A stretch of DNA of 42,915 nucleotides from Bacteroidota bacterium. GTDB taxonomy: Bacteria; Bacteroidota; Bacteroidia; Sphingobacteriales; Sphingobacteriaceae. Both the position numbers and the translations under genes were made by a program. How positions within the stretch are numbered: the stretch's first letter is position 1; the number at the start of each line of letters is the position of its first letter. The notes under the pieces are model-generated. The model was not told where the DNA came from and did no database searches. It was given only the letters and a program-made list of their open reading frames with translations. Location: positions 1-42,915 of the forward strand of contig JABDEQ010000015.1 of NCBI GenBank assembly GCA_013286985.1. Direction: 5' to 3'. Shown one piece after another: positions 40,247 through 42,915 of this stretch.

Positions 40247-40271
40247 GGTATGATACATTTGAAATCATACC
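40247..40271 (+). promoter_or_regulatory. Inverted repeat before the secreted hypothetical gene
   Basis: GGTATGAT, a nine-base loop, ATCATACC: a perfect 8-base stem, 30 bases before ATG 40301. It covers the upstream in-frame ATG at 40250, which argues for the later start. It could be an operator, a hairpin controlling the GH88 operon, or a weak terminator of lacI. Confidence 0.4.
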
Positions 40272-40300
40272 AATTATTACTTGTCAATAATTCAACATTT

Positions 40301-41086
40301 ATGAAAGTTTTATCGCTGATAGGCCTTATCATTATAACCTATTTTAATACCGCACATGCCCAGGTAGTAACGCTGGATTACTATTTCAATCACGAAGTAC
40401 ATAAAACCGCATCCGGCAAAATTGAACGCTTTCATTATATGTGGGATGATTCTGCCAACACCGGGTTTTCAAAACTGGGCAAAATCTTCAAAAAAAATGG
40501 CACTCAATTGGATACGCTGGCCATAGCACCTACCGTTGATAATCTTAAAAAATCAGACATCTATATTATTGTTGATCCGGATACAAAAAAGGAAAGCCCC
40601 AATCCTAATTATATCGAACAAAACAATATTACGGAGATTGCTAAATGGGTGCACGCAGGCGGTGTTTTGTTGATGTTGGCCAACGATAGCGCCAATGTTG
40701 AGCTGCCCCATTTCAATAATCTCGCTGCTGTATTCGGCATGCATTTTAATGATGATTTGCAAAACCATGTGATTGATGACAAGCATTTTGAAGATGGGGC
40801 CGTTTATCCGGTTAATAATTCCATATTAAAAACAGCTCATAAAATTTTCCTGAAAGATGTTTGCTCTATCAGTACCATGAACAATGCCAAACCAGCTTTA
40901 AAGAACAAAAACGGGGCTACTATTATAGCTATTGCCAAATATGGCAAAGGCATGGTGATGGCCGTTGGTGATCCATGGGTCTATAACGAATATGTGAACG
41001 GGCGTCTGCCAGCCGATTATGAAAATGACAAGGCTGCCGATGATATGGTTAAATGGCTTATCAGCAACGTACCCACAAAAAAATAA
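40301..41086 (+). CDS. Secreted protein of the uronate operon, DUF4350-like
   Basis: 261 residues from ATG 40301, which gives a signal peptide (MKVLSLIGLIIITYFNTAHA). The body resembles a flavodoxin-like glutamine-amidotransferase-type domain: SDIYIIVDPDTKKESPNPNY, IAKWVHAGGVLLMLANDSAN and KGMVMAVGDPWVYNEY. This pattern occurs in DUF4350-type domains that accompany unsaturated uronyl hydrolases in Bacteroidota. No catalytic Cys is visible, so a carbohydrate-binding role is more likely than an enzyme. It precedes the GH88 gene by 21 bases. Confidence 0.75.
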   Translation: MKVLSLIGLIIITYFNTAHAQVVTLDYYFNHEVHKTASGKIERFHYMWDDSANTGFSKLGKIFKKNGTQLDTLAIAPTVDNLKKSDIYIIVDPDTKKESPNPNYIEQNNITEIAKWVHAGGVLLMLANDSANVELPHFNNLAAVFGMHFNDDLQNHVIDDKHFEDGAVYPVNNSILKTAHKIFLKDVCSISTMNNAKPALKNKNGATIIAIAKYGKGMVMAVGDPWVYNEYVNGRLPADYENDKAADDMVKWLISNVPTKK

Positions 41087-41107
41087 ATAACGTACTATAA
41101 TCAATTT

Positions 41108-42310
41108 ATGAAAAACATTAAAATACAGGCCGTTATACTCATGGTGATGCTGTATGGCCTTACTTCAACAGCATTTGGTCAAAAAGTGAATGTGCAGCAG
41201 CAATTCAACTATGCCGAACAGCAAACCAATTACATGCTGGATGAGCTTAAAACTGCGGATACCGTTGGCGGTCTGGTTTCGCCCAGAACTTTTGAAAATG
41301 GCAAATTTAAGCTGGTTAATGCTAAAGACTGGACAAACGGTTTCTTTGCGGGTATTTTATGGTTCTATTACGATTACACAAAGGATCCTAAATGGCTAAA
41401 ACAAGCACAAATTTACACCACTAAACTCACTGCCGAACAATACGACAAAGGTACGCACGACCTTGGGTTTATGATTTATTGCAGCTTCGGCAACGGCTAT
41501 CGCATAACCGACGATACTAATTACCGTAAAGTAATTATACAGGCGGCAAAATCATTAAGCACGCGCTTTAATGCCAAAGCCGGAGTAATACGCTCATGGG
41601 ATCACAACAAGGATAAATGGAAGTACCCGGTAATTATTGATAACATGATGAATTTGGAGCTGCTTTTTGAAGCCACAAGGTTAACGGGAGATTCGTCTTT
41701 CTATAAAATTGCGGTATCACATGCCAATCATACGCTGATCAATCATTATCGCGCTGATTATAGCTCTTACCACGTAGTTGATTATAATCCCGAAACCGGG
41801 GCTGTTATTCAAAAAAACACCGCGCAGGGATATAGCGATGAATCGGCCTGGGCACGTGGGCAGGCGTGGGGTTTATATGGTTACACCATGTGTTACCGGG
41901 AAACGCACGATAAAAGGTATTTAATACTGGCTCAAAATATAGCTAAGTTCATTTTCAGCAACCCTACGCTGCCAAAAGACCTTATTCCTTATTGGGACTA
42001 TAATGACCCGGCTATTCCGAATGTGCCGCATGATGTATCAGCAGCTGCAATAACCGCATCGGCCCTTTATGAATTGGCTTTATATAGCCCGGGCAGCGAT
42101 TACAAGGAAAAGGCCAATACTATATTGGCTAATCTGGATAAATCATACAAAGCACCGTTAAACAGCAATGGCGATTTTATATTATTGCACAGCACGGGCC
42201 ACAAACCTGCCAAAAGTGAAATAGATGTGCCGATTATTTATGCCGATTATTATTACCTGGAGGCTTTATTGAGAAGTAAAATGACCGCCAAAGATTATGC
42301 GGGCCGGTAA
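41108..42310 (+). CDS. GH88 unsaturated glucuronyl hydrolase
   Basis: 400 residues with a signal peptide (about 1-25, ending in AFG/QK). The alpha/alpha-barrel has the two catalytic aspartates Asp118 (KGTHDLGFMIYCSFG) and Asp178 (YPVIIDNMMNLELL), spaced 60 residues as in the Bacillus enzyme (Asp88 and Asp149), and the substrate-site DESAWARGQAWGLYGY (244-259). It hydrolyses unsaturated glucuronyl residues from the non-reducing end of lyase products in the periplasm, by hydration of the double bond. It would act on oligosaccharides produced by the lyase at 23.2 kb. It lies 21 bases after the DUF4350-like gene and 25 before kdgF. Confidence 0.93.
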   Translation: MKNIKIQAVILMVMLYGLTSTAFGQKVNVQQQFNYAEQQTNYMLDELKTADTVGGLVSPRTFENGKFKLVNAKDWTNGFFAGILWFYYDYTKDPKWLKQAQIYTTKLTAEQYDKGTHDLGFMIYCSFGNGYRITDDTNYRKVIIQAAKSLSTRFNAKAGVIRSWDHNKDKWKYPVIIDNMMNLELLFEATRLTGDSSFYKIAVSHANHTLINHYRADYSSYHVVDYNPETGAVIQKNTAQGYSDESAWARGQAWGLYGYTMCYRETHDKRYLILAQNIAKFIFSNPTLPKDLIPYWDYNDPAIPNVPHDVSAAAITASALYELALYSPGSDYKEKANTILANLDKSYKAPLNSNGDFILLHSTGHKPAKSEIDVPIIYADYYYLEALLRSKMTAKDYAGR

Positions 42311-42335
42311 ATATTAAACCTATAAACTAAGTAAT

Positions 42336-42692
42336 ATGATACAAAGCGATCTGTTTCAGGCTGAAGCAACAACCGAATGGGAATCAGTTGGCGAGGGCGT
42401 ACAACGGCAGGTGTTGGGCTATGACGATAAACTGATGCTGGTGAAGGTAAAGTTTGAAAAAGGCGGATGCGGAGAGTTACATAGTCATGTTCACTCGCAG
42501 GTGAGTTATGTAGAAAGCGGCGTATTTGAGATGACCATAGGCGAAACAAAAAAGATAATCAGCAAAGGCGATGGTTATTATGCCCCGCCTTTTACCGTTC
42601 ATGGCTGTGTATGTTTGGAAGCAGGTATGCTGATCGATGCCTTTAGTCCGGCCAGGTGGGAGTTTATTAAACGGGAGCCTGATACTTTATAA
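42336..42692 (+). CDS. kdgF: Cupin uronate-linearising protein KdgF
   Basis: 118 residues, a single cupin domain. Metal ligands fit the KdgF pattern: His49, His51, His53, Gln55 (GELHSHVHSQVSYVESGVFE) and His89 (PPFTVHGCVCLEAG). Asp101 and Arg107 (LIDAFSPARWEF) match the catalytic Asp and Arg of characterised KdgF. It turns the cyclic unsaturated uronate released by GH88 into the linear ketouronate that KduI uses. The position between GH88 and uxuA supports this. Confidence 0.9.
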   Translation: MIQSDLFQAEATTEWESVGEGVQRQVLGYDDKLMLVKVKFEKGGCGELHSHVHSQVSYVESGVFEMTIGETKKIISKGDGYYAPPFTVHGCVCLEAGMLIDAFSPARWEFIKREPDTL

Positions 42693-42710
42693 TAATATTG
42701 ATACTAAAAA

Positions 42711-42915
42711 ATGAGTTTACAACAAACATGGAGGTGGTACGGCCCTAACGACCCGGTTTCATTAGCTGATGCCAGGCAAGCCGGAGCAACGGGAATAGTA
42801 ACGGCTTTACACCATATTCCTAACGGCGAAGTATGGACGGTAGAAGAAATTAATAAAAGAAAAGCCATTATTGAGTCGGCAGGGTTGGAATGGGCAGTTG
42901 TGGAAAGCGTACCCG
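42711..42915 (+). CDS. uxuA: Mannonate dehydratase (partial, runs off the right edge)
   Basis: 68 complete codons from ATG 42711 to the window end. The N-terminus [20 protein letters not shown] followed by [19 protein letters not shown] and [20 protein letters not shown] is diagnostic of UxuA. The enzyme dehydrates D-mannonate to 2-keto-3-deoxy-D-gluconate, with a divalent metal and ligands further downstream than this fragment. It starts 18 bases after kdgF and completes the glucuronate branch together with the SDR at 36735. Confidence 0.95.
   Translation, partial: MSLQQTWRWYGPNDPVSLADARQAGATGIVTALHHIPNGEVWTVEEINKRKAIIESAGLEWAVVESVP

Overview
The window reads as chromosomal DNA of a Bacteroidota bacterium, most likely a Sphingobacteriaceae member such as Mucilaginibacter or Pedobacter. 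The reasons are the SusC/SusD pair, the large TonB-dependent receptors with an N-terminal carboxypeptidase-regulatory-like domain, start codons without strong Shine-Dalgarno sequences, TAnnTTTG-type -7 promoter elements, DUF1543 and YHS proteins, and intergenic repeats typical of soil Sphingobacteriaceae. The genus is inference. I see no tRNA, rRNA, CRISPR array, prophage or intact insertion sequence.

Layout. 1-1.4 kb (minus): a YHS-domain protein overlapping by ATGA a gene that fuses a CoaB-like domain to the start of a DoxX-like membrane protein and leaves the window. 1.5-2.9 kb: a DUF1543 protein and an unrecognised membrane protein. 2.9-7.8 kb: a probable metal (zinc?) uptake locus, with a TonB receptor, a lipoprotein and a small barrel in one minus-strand operon, flanked on each side by a Fur/Zur-family regulator. 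7.8-13.4 kb: an eroded accessory stretch with two families of hairpin repeats, a 31-codon ORF, a glycosyltransferase remnant, a VIT-type membrane protein, a response regulator, a GAF histidine kinase, and an antitoxin whose PIN toxin is cut off at a repeat. 13.4-19.4 kb: a UGT-like glycosyltransferase, a Crp/Fnr regulator, a VOC protein, and a four-gene operon (MetE-like, AhpD-like, MFS, AhpD-like). 19.5-23.1 kb: a hypothetical protein, an Omp85/BamA-like barrel and a DUF1254/1214 lipoprotein; the last two share an upstream sequence element. 23.2-29.1 kb (minus): a polysaccharide-utilisation operon susC-susD-polysaccharide lyase with a structured leader. 30-32.7 kb: an SDR/TetR pair with two clear operators, a small membrane protein and gapA. 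32.8-35.7 kb: a GlxA-like regulator, a micro-operon of three tiny genes and an NTF2-like secreted protein. 35.9-42.9 kb (plus): a uronate-catabolism cluster kduI, D-mannonate oxidoreductase-type SDR, hexuronate MFS transporter, LacI regulator, secreted hypothetical, GH88 hydrolase, kdgF and uxuA (partial).

How the genes work together. The lyase and SusCD at 23-29 kb would cleave and import a uronic-acid polymer (alginate, glucuronan or similar). GH88 would split unsaturated uronate from oligosaccharides, KdgF and KduI would linearise and isomerise the unsaturated uronate, the MFS protein would carry hexuronate across the inner membrane, and the SDR plus UxuA would take fructuronate through mannonate to 2-keto-3-deoxygluconate. 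GapA, although separated by other genes, serves the lower glycolysis into which this carbon flows. Several operator-like palindromes suggest that each module has local control.

I found no obviously complete novel system. The best candidates for a second look are the CoaB-DoxX fusion, the truncated toxin with a retained antitoxin, a hairpin shared between a lyase signal-peptide coding region and an intergenic spacer, the terminator-like susC leader, and the AhpD/MFS/AhpD/MetE-like operon.
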